Part shown: positions 6,673 through 18,354 of the stretch, in pieces
How positions within the stretch are numbered: the first letter of the stretch is position 1
Layout of the letters: each line of letters opens with the position of its first letter
Source: Pseudomonas weihenstephanensis
GTDB lineage: Bacteria > Pseudomonadota > Gammaproteobacteria > Pseudomonadales > Pseudomonadaceae
Length of the DNA stretch: 64,000 nt
Direction: 5' to 3'
Assembly (NCBI RefSeq): GCF_001043055.1
Contig: NZ_JYLF01000002.1
Span: 248,001 to 312,000 of the forward strand
Position numbers and translations under genes: made by a program
Notes under the pieces: generated by a model
The model's input: only the letters and a program-made list of their open reading frames with translations
Told to the model about the DNA's origin: nothing
Databases searched by the model: none

Positions 6673-9519
6673 TTACAGGCTGGAAATCCGCGCGTGCTGT
6701 TCAGCCAATTTGCTCAAGGCTTGTTCGGCCTCGGCCAATTTGGCGCGTTCCTTGTCAATGACTTCGGCCGGCGCCTTGTCTACGAAGGCTGCGTTCGACA
6801 GTTTTGCGCCTACGCGGGCCACTTCGCCGTGCAAACGCTGGATTTCCTTGTCCAGTCGCGCCAGCTCTGCATCCTTGTCGATCAGACCGGCCATTGGCAC
6901 CAGCACTTCCATTTCGCCTACCAGTGCGGTGGCGGACAGAGGGGCCTCGGCGCCGTCTTGCAGCACGGTGATCGCTTCGAGTTTAGCCAGCTTTTTGAGC
7001 AGTGCATCGTTCTCGCTCAGACGGCGCTGATCTTCGGCACCGACGTTTTTGAGGTACAGCTGCAAAGGCTTGCCTGGACCAATGTTCATTTCGCCGCGGA
7101 TGTTGCGGATACCGAGCATCAGGCCCTTGAGCCATTCGATATCGTCTTCGGCGCCCTGGTCGATACGCGACTCGTTCGCCACCGGCCACGGTTGCAGCAT
7201 GATGGTCTTGCCTTCAACACCGGCCAGTGGCGCGATGCGCTGCCAGATTTCTTCGGTGATGAATGGCATGAACGGGTGCGCCAGGCGCAGCGCGACTTCC
7301 AGCACGCGAACCAGCGTGCGGCGGGTGCCACGCTGACGTTCTGCGGGCGCATTCTCGTCCCACAGCACAGGCTTGGACAGCTCCAGGTACCAGTCGCAGT
7401 ACTGGTTCCAGATGAACTCGTACAGGGCTTGCGCCGCGAGGTCGAAACGGAACTGGTCAAGATGACGGGTCACTTCGGCTTCGGTGCGTTGCAACTGCGA
7501 GATGATCCAGCGGTCGGCCAGCGACAGTTCGTAGGCTTCGCCGTTTTGGCCGCAGTCTTCGCCCTTGTCCAGCACGTAGCGGGCGGCGTTCCAGATCTTG
7601 TTGCAGAAGTTGCGATAGCCTTCAACGCGGCCCATGTCGAACTTGATGTCACGACCGGTGGAGGCCAGCGAGCAGAAGGTGAAGCGCAGGGCGTCGGTGC
7701 CGTAGCTGGCAATGCCGTCGGCGAATTCGTCGCGGGTCTGCTTTTCGATCTTCTTCAGCAGTTTTGGCTGCATCAGGCCGGTGGTGCGTTTGGCCACCAG
7801 GTCTTCGAGTTCGATGCCGTCGATGATGTCCAGCGGGTCCAGCACGTTGCCCTTGGACTTGGACATCTTCTGGCCCTGACCGTCACGTACCAGGCCGTGT
7901 ACATACACGGTCTTGAACGGAACTTGCGGCGTGCCATCTTCGTTTTTCACCAAGTGCATGGTGAGCATGATCATCCGGGCAACCCAGAAGAAAATGATGT
8001 CGAAGCCCGTGACCAGCACGTCGGTGGAGTGGAAGGTTTTCAGCGCTTCGGTTTTTTCCGGCCAGCCCAGGGTGGAGAAGGTCCACAGGCCCGAGCTGAA
8101 CCAGGTGTCGAGCACGTCGTTGTCCTGTTGCAGCGCAACGTCCGGCCCCAGGTTGTGCTTGGCGCGCACTTCGGCTTCGTCGCGGCCTACGTAAACCTTG
8201 CCCGACTCGTCGTACCAGGCCGGAATGCGGTGGCCCCACCACAGCTGACGGCTGATGCACCAGTCCTGGATGTCGCGCATCCAGGAGAAGTACATGTTTT
8301 CGTACTGTTTAGGCACGAACGCAATACGGCCATCTTCAACGGCTGCAATGGCAGGTTCTGCCAGTGGCTTGGTCGATACGTACCACTGGTCGGTCAGCCA
8401 CGGCTCGATGATGGTGCCCGAACGGTCGCCTTTCGGCACTTTCAGGGCGTGATCGTCTACGCTGACCAGCAGACCGGCTTCGTCGAAGTCGGCAACGATT
8501 TTCTTGCGCGCTTCGAAGCGGTCCAGGCCGGCGTACTGGGCTGGCAGGGCGCCGTCGATGGTTTCGTTGAGCGTGCCGTCGAGGTTGAACACCTGAGCGG
8601 CTGGCAACACTTTTGCGTTTTTATCGAAGATGTTCAGCAGCGGCAGGTTGTGGCGCTTGCCGACTTCGTAGTCGTTGAAATCGTGGGCCGGGGTGATTTT
8701 CACGCAACCGGTGCCGAATTCTGGGTCGCAGTAGTCATCGGCGATGATCGGGATGCGGCGACCGACCAGTGGCAGCTCGACGAATTTACCGATCAGGGCC
8801 TTATAGCGTTCGTCTTCCGGGTTCACGGCGACGGCAGCGTCACCCAGCATGGTTTCGGGGCGGGTAGTCGCCACCACCAGGTAGTCCAGACCTTCAGCGG
8901 TTTTGGCACCGTCAGCCAGTGGGTAGCGCAGGTTCCACAGGAAACCTTTCTCGTCGTGGTTTTCCACTTCAAGGTCGGAAATCGCGGTGTGCAGCTTGGT
9001 GTCCCAGTTAACCAGACGCTTGCCACGGTAGATCAGGCCGTCTTCGTGCAGGCGTACGAAGGCTTCCTTCACGGCGTCGGACAGACCGTCGTCCATGGTG
9101 AAGCGCTCGCGGCTCCAGTCTACGGACGAGCCGAGGCGGCGGATCTGACGGCTGATGTTGCCACCGGACTGGTCTTTCCATTCCCAGATTTTGTCGAGGA
9201 ATTTTTCGCGGCCCAGATCGTGGCGGTTCAGGCCTTGGGCTTCGATTTGGCGCTCGACCAGCATTTGGGTGGCGATACCCGCGTGGTCGGTGCCCGGCTG
9301 CCACAGGGTGTTGCGACCCTGCATGCGACGGAAACGGATCAGGGCGTCCATGATCGCGTTGTTAAAGCCGTGACCCATGTGCAGGCTGCCGGTGACGTTC
9401 GGCGGCGGAATCATGATGGTGTACGGGTCGCCCGCGCCTTGCGGGGCAAAATAGTTTTCTTCTTCCCAGGTTTTGTACCAGGAAGTTTCAATGGCGTGCG
9501 GCTGGTAGGTCTTATCCAT
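6673..9519 (-). CDS. valS: Valyl-tRNA synthetase
   Basis: This 948-residue class Ia aminoacyl-tRNA synthetase charges tRNA-Val in the cytoplasm. The HIGH signature is seen in [15 protein letters not shown] near residue 45, and the KMSKS loop is [14 protein letters not shown] near residue 555. The large editing domain lies between them (for example [10 protein letters not shown] and the [19 protein letters not shown] segment). The C-terminal coiled-coil arm is clear ([19 protein letters not shown]). Length and start are standard. It lies upstream of the rlmF-facing REPIN and downstream of holC on the same strand, with a separate leader of about 196 bases. Confidence 0.98.
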   Translation of the reverse strand: MDKTYQPHAIETSWYKTWEEENYFAPQGAGDPYTIMIPPPNVTGSLHMGHGFNNAIMDALIRFRRMQGRNTLWQPGTDHAGIATQMLVERQIEAQGLNRHDLGREKFLDKIWEWKDQSGGNISRQIRRLGSSVDWSRERFTMDDGLSDAVKEAFVRLHEDGLIYRGKRLVNWDTKLHTAISDLEVENHDEKGFLWNLRYPLADGAKTAEGLDYLVVATTRPETMLGDAAVAVNPEDERYKALIGKFVELPLVGRRIPIIADDYCDPEFGTGCVKITPAHDFNDYEVGKRHNLPLLNIFDKNAKVLPAAQVFNLDGTLNETIDGALPAQYAGLDRFEARKKIVADFDEAGLLVSVDDHALKVPKGDRSGTIIEPWLTDQWYVSTKPLAEPAIAAVEDGRIAFVPKQYENMYFSWMRDIQDWCISRQLWWGHRIPAWYDESGKVYVGRDEAEVRAKHNLGPDVALQQDNDVLDTWFSSGLWTFSTLGWPEKTEALKTFHSTDVLVTGFDIIFFWVARMIMLTMHLVKNEDGTPQVPFKTVYVHGLVRDGQGQKMSKSKGNVLDPLDIIDGIELEDLVAKRTTGLMQPKLLKKIEKQTRDEFADGIASYGTDALRFTFCSLASTGRDIKFDMGRVEGYRNFCNKIWNAARYVLDKGEDCGQNGEAYELSLADRWIISQLQRTEAEVTRHLDQFRFDLAAQALYEFIWNQYCDWYLELSKPVLWDENAPAERQRGTRRTLVRVLEVALRLAHPFMPFITEEIWQRIAPLAGVEGKTIMLQPWPVANESRIDQGAEDDIEWLKGLMLGIRNIRGEMNIGPGKPLQLYLKNVGAEDQRRLSENDALLKKLAKLEAITVLQDGAEAPLSATALVGEMEVLVPMAGLIDKDAELARLDKEIQRLHGEVARVGAKLSNAAFVDKAPAEVIDKERAKLAEAEQALSKLAEQHARISSL

Positions 9520-9599
9520 GCGCGGCGGGACCCTATTGGCATTAATTCAGGAAAGCCGGCAAGTATAGCGGGGCGGGACGCTGAGGGCGAGGTGTGGGT

Positions 9600-9715
9600 T
9601 GCTTTATGTACCCGCTGCCGCAGGCGGCGATGGAGTGCGTAGCGATCCCGATGTTTTGAAGGCCCTGCGGGCCTTATCGCAGCCTGCGACAGGGGCTACA
9701 GGGTTTGAGTCTGCA
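9600..9715. repeat. REP-like GC-rich repeats upstream of valS
   Basis: The stretch contains CCGCTGCCGCAGGCGGCGA and, further on, TTATCGCAGCCTGCGACAGG and GGGCTACAGGG. These are variants of the GCAGGCTGCGA repeat core also found at 20905-20942, 29696-29779 and 31600-31641. The arms here are degenerate and do not form one clean palindrome. Confidence 0.4.
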
Positions 9716-10090
9716 TCAGTTCTGATGTTGGGCGAGCAGGCGCTCCATGTGCGCATCAAGGCGGCGCTTGATCTCGGTTTCGATGTGCGGGGCGAAGTCG
9801 TTGATCACGTCTTGCATGATGGTCTGGGCGGCGGTGCGCAGCTCTTTGTCCAGATGAACCAGCAGGGCGTCGGGGGCTTTTTCTGCGTGTGCGGCAGGCG
9901 CCATGGCCAGCGGGATTTGCACGGGCGCCGGCGCGATCATGTCGTCGAGCAGCGGAATCTGAATGCCTTCCTCGCCCACCATCTCGGTCAGCAAGGGCGG
10001 TTGCAGGCCCTCGTCGCCCAGCAGCTGACGAATGGACTCAAGATCATCGAGCAGGTGTGCAGCTTTTTTCGGTGAATTGGGGGTGTCCAT
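9716..10090 (-). CDS. Small conserved protein downstream of holC
   Basis: This is a predicted cytoplasmic protein of about 124 residues. A Pro- and Leu-rich middle has repeated short motifs (LQPPLLTEMV, IQIPLLDDMI). A C-terminal amphipathic helix follows (AAQTIMQDVINDFAPHIETEIKRRL). I recognise it only as a small protein commonly found between holC and valS in Pseudomonas, and no domain function is known to me. The repeated P-L-L-(T/D)-(E/D)-M units could be short linear motifs that bind a partner, possibly replisome-related given the holC neighbour 7 bases upstream. That is inference. The start at 10090 (MDTPNS) avoids a longer extension into holC. Confidence 0.65.
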   Translation of the reverse strand: MDTPNSPKKAAHLLDDLESIRQLLGDEGLQPPLLTEMVGEEGIQIPLLDDMIAPAPVQIPLAMAPAAHAEKAPDALLVHLDKELRTAAQTIMQDVINDFAPHIETEIKRRLDAHMERLLAQHQN

Positions 10091-10097
10091 CGTGTGC

Positions 10098-10538
10098 TCA
10101 GAGTCGTTGTAACTTGTGGTCTTGCAGAGGATAGCCCTGTTCACGGTAGAAGCGGAAACTCTCCCGTGCGGCCTGTCGAACGGCAGGGTCTTCGACGACC
10201 ACTTCGGCCACGCGGGCGAAGCGTTTGAAGCATTCGGGGACTTTAAGGTCCAGGTTGATCATTAAGTCTTGATGGCTGGCAGGTGCGTCGGCGATGCCCA
10301 TCACAATCACGCCATCGGGTTCGTCCTCAACATGGCTGTGAGGCACAAAGCTTTCGCCCTTAAAGCGCCACAGGCGTTCATCCAGCGCTTGGCGTTGGGC
10401 TGTGTCCGTGCAGTGCAGGTACACGCGATGCCCGAGGCGCCAAGCTTTGTCGGTGAGTTTGCAGGCGAAGTCCAGTCGCGCGGCGGGGTCGGCGCTGGGC
10501 AGGATATAAAAGTCGACTTTGGTTTTTTCAGAGGTCAT
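10098..10538 (-). CDS. holC: DNA polymerase III chi subunit
   Basis: This 146-residue chi subunit of the clamp-loader complex links DNA polymerase III to single-stranded DNA-binding protein at the replication fork. Family features are the opening KVDFYILPSADPAARLDFACKL, the WRLGHRVYLHCTD strand, LWRFKGESFVPH and the C-terminal RFYREQGYPL. Length is normal. It lies between pepA and the small conserved gene on the minus strand, 59 bases after pepA, consistent with a pepA-holC-orf-valS order of transcription. Confidence 0.95.
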   Translation of the reverse strand: MTSEKTKVDFYILPSADPAARLDFACKLTDKAWRLGHRVYLHCTDTAQRQALDERLWRFKGESFVPHSHVEDEPDGVIVMGIADAPASHQDLMINLDLKVPECFKRFARVAEVVVEDPAVRQAARESFRFYREQGYPLQDHKLQRL

Positions 10539-10597
10539 TGCAGTTCCTGAATCGGGGCTGCACCGCCCTCAAGCGGCGCAGCCTGCGATCATCAGCT

Positions 10598-12408
<1,811 letters not shown>

Positions 12409-13527
12409 TTGATCGTCTTCCGTTATTTGTCCCGCGAAGTCCTGCTTACATTGAGCGCTGTCAGCGCTGTGCTGCTGGTCATCATCATGAGCGGTCGTTT
12501 CATCAAGTACCTGGCGCAGGCAGCTTCGGGTGCCCTGGACCCGGGTTCTTTGTTCCTGATCATGGGCTTTCGTCTGCCCGGCTTCTTGCAACTGATTCTG
12601 CCTTTGGGGCTGTTTCTGGGCATTTTGCTGGCCTATGGGCGCTTGTATCTCGAAAGTGAAATGACCGTACTGTCCGCCACCGGCATGAGCCAGCAACGTT
12701 TGCTGGGCATGACCATGGTGCCGGCCGCTTTTGTCGCCTTGCTGGTGGCATGGCTGAGCCTGAGCCTGGCGCCGCAGGGTGCCAATCAGTTCCAGTTGTT
12801 GCTCAACAAGCAAGACGCGTTGACCGAGTTCGACACCTTGGTGCCGGGCCGCTTTCAGTCATTGAGTGATGGTTCCCGGGTGACGTACACCGAAGAGCTG
12901 ACCAATGACCGGACTAACCTGTCAGGCGTGTTTATCTCGCAAAAAAATCTCGGTCAGGACGCCAAAGACCGCAGTATTTCTGTGTTGGTGGCCGAAAAAG
13001 GCCGTCAGGAAGTACGCCCCGATGGCAGTCGCTGGTTGATTCTGGACAATGGCTACCGTTATGACGGCAACCCCGGTCTGGCGGACTACCGCGCCATCAA
13101 GTACGACACCTATGGCGTGCTATTGCCCAAGCCTGATGCCAGCGATGAAGTGACGGACCGCGATGCGATCCCGACCCTTGATCTGATCGGTAACAAGGAG
13201 CCGCGCGCGATTGCCGAGTTGCAATGGCGTATTTCCTTGCCGCTGCTGGTGTTTATCGTGACCTTGATTGCCGTGCCGCTGTCGCGCGTCAATCCGCGTC
13301 AGGGCCGCTTCCTCAAGTTGCTGCCCGCCATTCTGCTTTATATGGGTTACCTGACCATTCTGATTTCGGCCCGTGGCGCGCTGGAAAAAGGCAAGCTGTC
13401 GCCGACACTGGGCCTGTGGTGGGTACACGTTCTGTTCCTGGCCATTGGCCTGTTGTTGCTGTACTGGGAGCCGCTGCGCTTGAAGCTGGCGAGTCGCCGT
13501 AGCGTGAAGGAGATGGCGCGTGGGTAA
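12409..13527 (+). CDS. lptF: LPS export permease LptF
   Basis: This inner-membrane permease of about 372 residues is half of the LptB2FG transporter that lifts lipopolysaccharide out of the membrane toward LptC/LptA. Three transmembrane segments lie at the N-terminus (from FRYLSREVLLTLSAVSAVLLVI). A periplasmic beta-jellyroll domain occupies about residues 130-260 (SRVTYTEELTNDRTNLSGVF). Three more transmembrane segments follow. A TTG start at 12409 is chosen because GGAG (12397-12400) is 8 bases upstream. It gives the usual opening MIVFRYLSRE, while GTG 12400 overlaps the ribosome site. lptG overlaps its 3' end by 8 bases. Confidence 0.94.
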   Translation: MIVFRYLSREVLLTLSAVSAVLLVIIMSGRFIKYLAQAASGALDPGSLFLIMGFRLPGFLQLILPLGLFLGILLAYGRLYLESEMTVLSATGMSQQRLLGMTMVPAAFVALLVAWLSLSLAPQGANQFQLLLNKQDALTEFDTLVPGRFQSLSDGSRVTYTEELTNDRTNLSGVFISQKNLGQDAKDRSISVLVAEKGRQEVRPDGSRWLILDNGYRYDGNPGLADYRAIKYDTYGVLLPKPDASDEVTDRDAIPTLDLIGNKEPRAIAELQWRISLPLLVFIVTLIAVPLSRVNPRQGRFLKLLPAILLYMGYLTILISARGALEKGKLSPTLGLWWVHVLFLAIGLLLLYWEPLRLKLASRRSVKEMARG

Positions 13528-14581
13528 GCTAGATCGCTACATCGGTAGCAGCGTCTTTATGGCGATCCTGGCTGTGCTGGGGATTATTTTGGGTCTGGCG
13601 TCGTTGTTCGCGTTCATCGATGAGATGGGCAGCATCAGTGACAGCTATACCGTGATGGACGTTTTCAGTTTTGTGTTGCTGACGGCGCCACGGCGCATGT
13701 ACGAAATGTTGCCGATGGCCGCGTTGATTGGCTGTCTGATTGGTTTGGGCAGCCTGGCCAGCAACAGTGAGCTGACCATCATGCGGGCGGCGGGTGTGTC
13801 GATCGGCCGGATTGTATGGGCGGTGATGAAGCCCATGCTGGTGTTGATGGTCGCGGGTGTGCTGGTGGGCGAGTATGTGGCCCCGGCTACCGAGACCATG
13901 GCTCAGGCCAATCGCGCACTGGCGCAGGGCGGCGGGGATGCACAAAGCTCCAAGCACGGTCTGTGGCACCGCCAGGGTGAGGAATTCATCCACATCAACG
14001 CCGTGCAACCTAACGGCACGCTGTTTGGTGTGACCCGTTATCGCTTTGATAAAGAGCGGCACATGCAATCGTCGAGCTTCGCCAAAAAAGCGGTGTTTGA
14101 TCAGGATCACTGGCAGCTTTCGGATGTCACCACCACGCTGTTTCATGATCGCAGCACCGAAGTGGTCAGTGCGCCGGTCGAGCGCTGGGATGTGGCCTTG
14201 AGCCCGCAATTGCTCAATACCGTGGTCATGGCGCCAGAATCGCTGTCGATCAGTGGTCTGTGGAGCTACATCCACTACCTCAAAGACCAGGGGCTGAACA
14301 ATGGCCGCTACTGGTTGGCATTCTGGGTCAAGGTGTTGCAGCCGCTGGTTACGGCGGCACTGGTGTTGATGGCGATCTCCTTTATCTTTGGTCCGCTGCG
14401 CTCGGTGACATTGGGTCAGCGTGTGTTCACCGGTGTGCTGGTGGGCTTCACCTTTAAAATTGCGCAAGACCTGCTAGGGCCGTCCAGCCTGGTATTCGGT
14501 TTCTCGCCCTTGTTTGCGGTCCTGCTGCCTGCCGGCATCTGCGCGTTGGCGGGCATCTGGTTGCTGCGCCGGGCGGGTTGA
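13520..14581 (+). CDS. lptG: LPS export permease LptG
   Basis: This 353-residue partner of LptF completes the membrane core of the lipopolysaccharide exporter. The opening KLDRYIGSSVFMAILAVLGI is typical, followed by transmembrane helices 1-3. A periplasmic jellyroll domain (about residues 140-265, with HRQGEEFIHINAVQPNG) and three C-terminal helices (LVTAALVLMAISFIFGPLRS) follow. It starts at GTG 13520 inside the end of lptF, so the two subunits are translationally coupled and made in equal amounts. A terminator follows within 25 bases. Confidence 0.95.
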   Translation: MGKLDRYIGSSVFMAILAVLGIILGLASLFAFIDEMGSISDSYTVMDVFSFVLLTAPRRMYEMLPMAALIGCLIGLGSLASNSELTIMRAAGVSIGRIVWAVMKPMLVLMVAGVLVGEYVAPATETMAQANRALAQGGGDAQSSKHGLWHRQGEEFIHINAVQPNGTLFGVTRYRFDKERHMQSSSFAKKAVFDQDHWQLSDVTTTLFHDRSTEVVSAPVERWDVALSPQLLNTVVMAPESLSISGLWSYIHYLKDQGLNNGRYWLAFWVKVLQPLVTAALVLMAISFIFGPLRSVTLGQRVFTGVLVGFTFKIAQDLLGPSSLVFGFSPLFAVLLPAGICALAGIWLLRRAG

Positions 14582-14602
14582 TTGCTCATTAATGCTTGAA
14601 CC

Positions 14603-14635
14603 AAAAGCCTCTATCTCGCGATAGGGGCTTTTTTG
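14603..14635 (+). terminator. Rho-independent terminator of lptFG
   Basis: AAAAGCC-t-CTAT with loop region CTCGCG pairs with ATAG-g-GGCTTTT, and the T-run extends to TTTTTT. It separates lptFG from lepA. Confidence 0.85.
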
Positions 14636-14743
14636 TCAGTGTGCATTGGCCTGTGAACGTGACGCTTGGCGCGATCATCAGGTACAATTCCCGGCTATTT
14701 TTCGGCGGGCAGTCTGCCTGCGACTTTTTTTGAGTGTTGACCC

Positions 14744-16543
14744 GTGAGTGATTTGAGTCATATCCGCAATTTCTCCATCATCGCCCACATTGACCATGGC
14801 AAGTCGACGCTGGCCGATCGCTTTATTCAGATGTGTGGTGGCCTGACCGCCCGTGAAATGGAGGCCCAGGTACTGGACTCCATGGACCTGGAGCGTGAGC
14901 GCGGGATCACCATCAAGGCCCACAGCGTTACGCTGTATTACACGGCCAAAGACGGTATTACCTATCAGCTGAACTTCATTGATACCCCGGGCCACGTTGA
15001 CTTCACCTATGAAGTCAGCCGTTCCCTGGCGGCCTGTGAAGGTGCCTTGCTGGTGGTCGATGCGGGGCAGGGCGTTGAAGCCCAGTCCGTGGCTAACTGC
15101 TACACCGCTATCGAGCAGGGGCTTGAGGTGATGCCGGTCTTGAACAAGATCGACCTGCCGCAAGCCGACCCTGACCGGGTGAAGGAAGAAATCGAAAAAA
15201 TCATTGGTATTGATGCCACTGATGCCGTGACCTGTAGCGCCAAGACCGGCCTGGGCGTGGACGAGGTGCTTGAGCGCCTGGTGCACACCATTCCTGCGCC
15301 AACCGGTAACTATGAAGATCCGCTGCAAGCGTTGATCATCGATTCCTGGTTCGATAACTACCTGGGCGTTGTGTCCCTGGTTCGCGTGCGCCACGGCCGC
15401 GTGAAAAAGGGCGACAAAATTCTGGTTAAATCCACCGGCAAGATGCACCTGGTCGACAGCGTGGGTGTGTTCAACCCCAAGCACACCGCCACCACGGATC
15501 TGAAAGCTGGCGAAGTAGGCTTCATCATTGCGGGTATCAAGGACATTCACGGCGCGCCAGTGGGCGATACCCTGACCTTGAGCTCCACCCCGGATGTCGA
15601 CGTACTGCCTGGTTTCAAACGTATTCAGCCGCAGGTGTACGCTGGCCTGTTCCCGGTCAGCTCTGACGACTTCGAAGACTTCCGTGAGGCGCTGCAAAAG
15701 CTCACGTTGAACGACTCGTCGTTGCAATACACCCCGGAAAGCTCTGACGCGCTGGGCTTCGGCTTCCGTTGCGGCTTCCTCGGCATGCTGCACATGGAGA
15801 TCATTCAGGAGCGCCTTGAGCGCGAATACGACCTGGATCTGATCACCACGGCGCCGACGGTAATTTTTGAGTTGCTGCTCAAAACGGGTGAAACGATTTA
15901 CGTCGATAACCCGTCCAAGCTGCCGGACGTTTCTTCGATTGAAGACATTCGCGAGCCGATCGTGCGCGCCAATATCCTTGTGCCTCAAGAGCACTTGGGC
16001 AACGTCATAACCCTGTGCATTGAAAAACGCGGTGTTCAGCACGACATGCTGTTCCTGGGTAGTCAGGTACAAGTGACCTACGACTTGCCGATGAACGAAG
16101 TGGTTCTGGACTTCTTCGACCGTCTCAAGTCCACCAGTCGCGGCTATGCTTCGCTTGATTACCACTTCAACCGCTATCAGTCGGCTAATCTGGTCAAGCT
16201 TGATGTATTGATCAACGGCGAAAAAGTGGATGCTCTGGCACTTATCGTTCACCGCGACAACGCTCACTACAAAGGGCGTGCGTTGACCGAGAAGATGAAA
16301 GAGCTGATTCCGCGTCAGATGTTCGATGTGGCTATTCAGGCTGCCATTGGTGGCCAAATCATTGCGCGCTCGTCTGTTAAAGCGCTTCGTAAAAACGTAC
16401 TGGCCAAATGCTACGGTGGTGACGTTAGCCGTAAGCGCAAGCTGTTGGAAAAGCAGAAAGCCGGTAAAAAACGCATGAAGCAAGTGGGTAACGTGGAGAT
16501 TCCACAAGAAGCCTTCCTTGCGGTGCTCAGGTTGGATAGCTAG
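14744..16543 (+). CDS. lepA: Elongation factor 4 (LepA)
   Basis: This 599-residue translational GTPase acts on the ribosome (back-translocation, subunit biogenesis). The G1 loop is [13 protein letters not shown], the switch II region is DTPGHVDF and the NKID motif is NKIDLP. The LepA-specific C-terminal domain ends in [18 protein letters not shown]. It starts at GTG 14744 ([18 protein letters not shown]). It is followed after 5 bases by lepB, the conserved lepA-lepB pairing. A TACAAT at 14683-14688 could be the -10 element. lptG with a terminator lies upstream rather than the mucD gene often seen before lepA in Pseudomonas. Confidence 0.97.
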   Translation: MSDLSHIRNFSIIAHIDHGKSTLADRFIQMCGGLTAREMEAQVLDSMDLERERGITIKAHSVTLYYTAKDGITYQLNFIDTPGHVDFTYEVSRSLAACEGALLVVDAGQGVEAQSVANCYTAIEQGLEVMPVLNKIDLPQADPDRVKEEIEKIIGIDATDAVTCSAKTGLGVDEVLERLVHTIPAPTGNYEDPLQALIIDSWFDNYLGVVSLVRVRHGRVKKGDKILVKSTGKMHLVDSVGVFNPKHTATTDLKAGEVGFIIAGIKDIHGAPVGDTLTLSSTPDVDVLPGFKRIQPQVYAGLFPVSSDDFEDFREALQKLTLNDSSLQYTPESSDALGFGFRCGFLGMLHMEIIQERLEREYDLDLITTAPTVIFELLLKTGETIYVDNPSKLPDVSSIEDIREPIVRANILVPQEHLGNVITLCIEKRGVQHDMLFLGSQVQVTYDLPMNEVVLDFFDRLKSTSRGYASLDYHFNRYQSANLVKLDVLINGEKVDALALIVHRDNAHYKGRALTEKMKELIPRQMFDVAIQAAIGGQIIARSSVKALRKNVLAKCYGGDVSRKRKLLEKQKAGKKRMKQVGNVEIPQEAFLAVLRLDS

Positions 16544-16548
16544 GTCCT

Positions 16549-17403
16549 ATGTCACTAAATTTCCCGCTGTTGCTGGTCATTGCTGTAGCCGTCTGCGGTT
16601 TGCTGGCGCTGCTCGATCTGGTCTTCCTGGCTCCGCGCCGGCGCAAGGCTATTGCCAACTATCAAGCCAGCGTCAAGCCGGCTGATACGCAGGTGATCGA
16701 GAAGCTCAACAAAGAGCCGTTGCTGGTTGAATACGGCAAGTCGTTCTTCCCGGTGTTGTTCATCGTGCTGGTGCTGCGTTCGTTTCTGGTTGAGCCGTTC
16801 CAGATCCCGTCCGGCTCGATGAAGCCGACGCTGGATGTGGGCGACTTCATCTTGGTGAACAAGTTTTCTTACGGGATCCGCTTGCCGGTGATCGACAAGA
16901 AAATCATCGAAGTGGGTGATCCGAAGCGTGGCGATGTGATGGTGTTTCGCTACCCAAGCGATCCGACAGTCAACTACATCAAGCGTGTAGTGGGCCTGCC
17001 GGGCGACAAGATTCGCTACACCAGCGACAAAAAGCTGTACGTCAATGACCAACTGGTGGCTGAACAACTGGTGGGTTCGGAGCCTGGCACGCTGGGCAGT
17101 GCCGAGCTGTACAAAGAGAAGCTGGGCGAAGTGGAGCACATGATCCGCAAGGAAATGAGCCGCTACCGCACGCCGCCCGATCATGAGTGGACGGTCCCGG
17201 CCGCGCACTACTTCATGATGGGTGACAACCGCGACAATTCGAACGACAGCCGTTACTGGGATGATCCGAACATTCCCAAAGACGAGTTGGGCATGGTCCC
17301 CGACGAGAACATTGTCGGCAAGGCCTTCGCTGTTTGGATGAGCTGGCCCGAACCGAAAACCAGCCATTTGCCGAACTTCTCGCGAGTGGGTCTGATCAAG
17401 TAG
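16549..17403 (+). CDS. lepB: Signal peptidase I
   Basis: This 284-residue membrane endopeptidase cleaves signal peptides from secreted proteins on the periplasmic face. Two transmembrane segments lie at about residues 4-27 and 66-80. The catalytic Ser is S90 in IPSGSMKPTLDVGDF and the Lys is K145 in YIKRVVGLPGD. Box E (GDNRDNSNDSRYW) is also present. It is co-transcribed with lepA (5-base gap) and continues toward rnc. A perfect 10-base stem palindrome lies 7 bases after the stop. Confidence 0.96.
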   Translation: MSLNFPLLLVIAVAVCGLLALLDLVFLAPRRRKAIANYQASVKPADTQVIEKLNKEPLLVEYGKSFFPVLFIVLVLRSFLVEPFQIPSGSMKPTLDVGDFILVNKFSYGIRLPVIDKKIIEVGDPKRGDVMVFRYPSDPTVNYIKRVVGLPGDKIRYTSDKKLYVNDQLVAEQLVGSEPGTLGSAELYKEKLGEVEHMIRKEMSRYRTPPDHEWTVPAAHYFMMGDNRDNSNDSRYWDDPNIPKDELGMVPDENIVGKAFAVWMSWPEPKTSHLPNFSRVGLIK

Positions 17404-17404
17404 C

Positions 17405-17668
17405 CAAGACGGCGCTGTTAATAACAGCGCCGAATGCTTTTCAGGTGTCCGAATAAATCGGTTGCCTGACGGTTCTTACAACCGCTTTGTCGCGTCAGAC
17501 AGGGCGGTCAACAGTATTCAGGATGTGGATTTGAACAAAGCGTTAAGTGTGACGGCGGCGAACAGTGTGTTCCCTGTCCATTTGCTATGCGATAAACGAG
17601 CATCACTGATCCCTAATATCGGTCCGGTGGTGACATTCGGCCACGAACTCAGCGTGGGTAAATCGTGA
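17405..17668 (+). pseudogene. N-terminally decayed DUF4845 gene
   Basis: The frame encodes a C-terminal segment (NSIQDVDLNKALSVTAAN, then PVHLLCDKRASLIPNIGPVV, FGHE). It matches, with many changes, the C-terminal half of the small DUF4845 membrane protein usually found between lepB and rnc in Pseudomonas. The expected N-terminal half, with a positively charged start and one transmembrane segment, is missing. There is no ATG or ribosome site, and the first usable codon is TTG at 17462. The frame stays open from the lepB stop to its TGA at 17666-17668, which overlaps the rnc GTG. It looks like a deletion relic kept as a spacer. A short translated product cannot be excluded. Confidence 0.6.
17411..17431. 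repeat. Perfect palindrome after lepB
   Basis: GGCGCTGTTA-A-TAACAGCGCC is a 10-base perfect stem with a single-base centre. It lacks a U-tract, so it may be an RNA processing or attenuation hairpin in the lepAB-rnc transcript rather than a full terminator. Confidence 0.5.
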
Positions 17669-18354
17669 GTTTTTCTTTAGAGCGTTTAGAGCGTCAGCTC
17701 GGCTACACCTTCAAAGACCAGGAACTGATGATTCTGGCCCTGACTCACCGTAGCTTCGCGGGGCGCAATAACGAGCGCCTGGAGTTTCTGGGTGATGCAA
17801 TTCTCAATTTTGTGGCGGGCGAGGCGTTGTTTGACCGCTTCCCGTTGGCCCGTGAAGGCCAGCTGTCGCGTCTGCGCGCACGCCTGGTAAAAGGCGAAAC
17901 CCTGGCCGTGCTGGCCCGTGGTTTTGAGCTGGGCGAGTACCTGCGTTTGGGCTCGGGCGAGCTCAAGAGCGGCGGTTTCCGCCGTGAGTCGATTCTGGCA
18001 GACGCCCTCGAAGCGCTGATCGGCGCCATTTACCTGGATGCAGGCATGGACGTTGCCCGCGACCGCGTATTGGCCTGGCTGGCCAGCGAGTTCGAGACGT
18101 TAACCCTGGTCGACACCAACAAAGATCCAAAGACGCGGCTGCAAGAGTTCTTGCAGTCGCGTGCCTGTGATCTGCCGCGCTACGAAGTGGTAGATATCCA
18201 GGGCGAACCGCATTGCCGCACTTTCTTTGTGGAGTGTGAAATTGCCTTATTGAATGAAAAAAGCCGGGGTCAGGGTGTGAGCCGTCGTATTGCCGAACAG
18301 GTAGCGGCCGCAGCAGCACTGATTGCCCTTGGCGTGGAGAATGGCCATGACTGA
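17665..18354 (+). CDS. rnc: Ribonuclease III
   Basis: This 229-residue double-strand-specific endoribonuclease processes rRNA precursors and structured mRNAs. The catalytic signature is [15 protein letters not shown] near residue 35, with the second acidic cluster in [16 protein letters not shown]. The C-terminal double-stranded RNA-binding domain includes [13 protein letters not shown] and [18 protein letters not shown]. The GTG start overlaps the stop of the DUF4845 relic. Its own 3' end overlaps the era start by 8 bases, preserving the rnc-era coupling known in proteobacteria. Confidence 0.97.
   Translation: MSFSLERLERQLGYTFKDQELMILALTHRSFAGRNNERLEFLGDAILNFVAGEALFDRFPLAREGQLSRLRARLVKGETLAVLARGFELGEYLRLGSGELKSGGFRRESILADALEALIGAIYLDAGMDVARDRVLAWLASEFETLTLVDTNKDPKTRLQEFLQSRACDLPRYEVVDIQGEPHCRTFFVECEIALLNEKSRGQGVSRRIAEQVAAAAALIALGVENGHD

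Noticed and set aside
6694..9642. A 982-codon open frame antisense to valS
   Set aside because: It is fully inside the valS reading frame's shadow, and valS shows all synthetase motifs.
14678..16507. A 609-codon frame antisense to lepA
   Set aside because: It is an antisense shadow of the strongly conserved lepA. No ribosome site or domain is seen.
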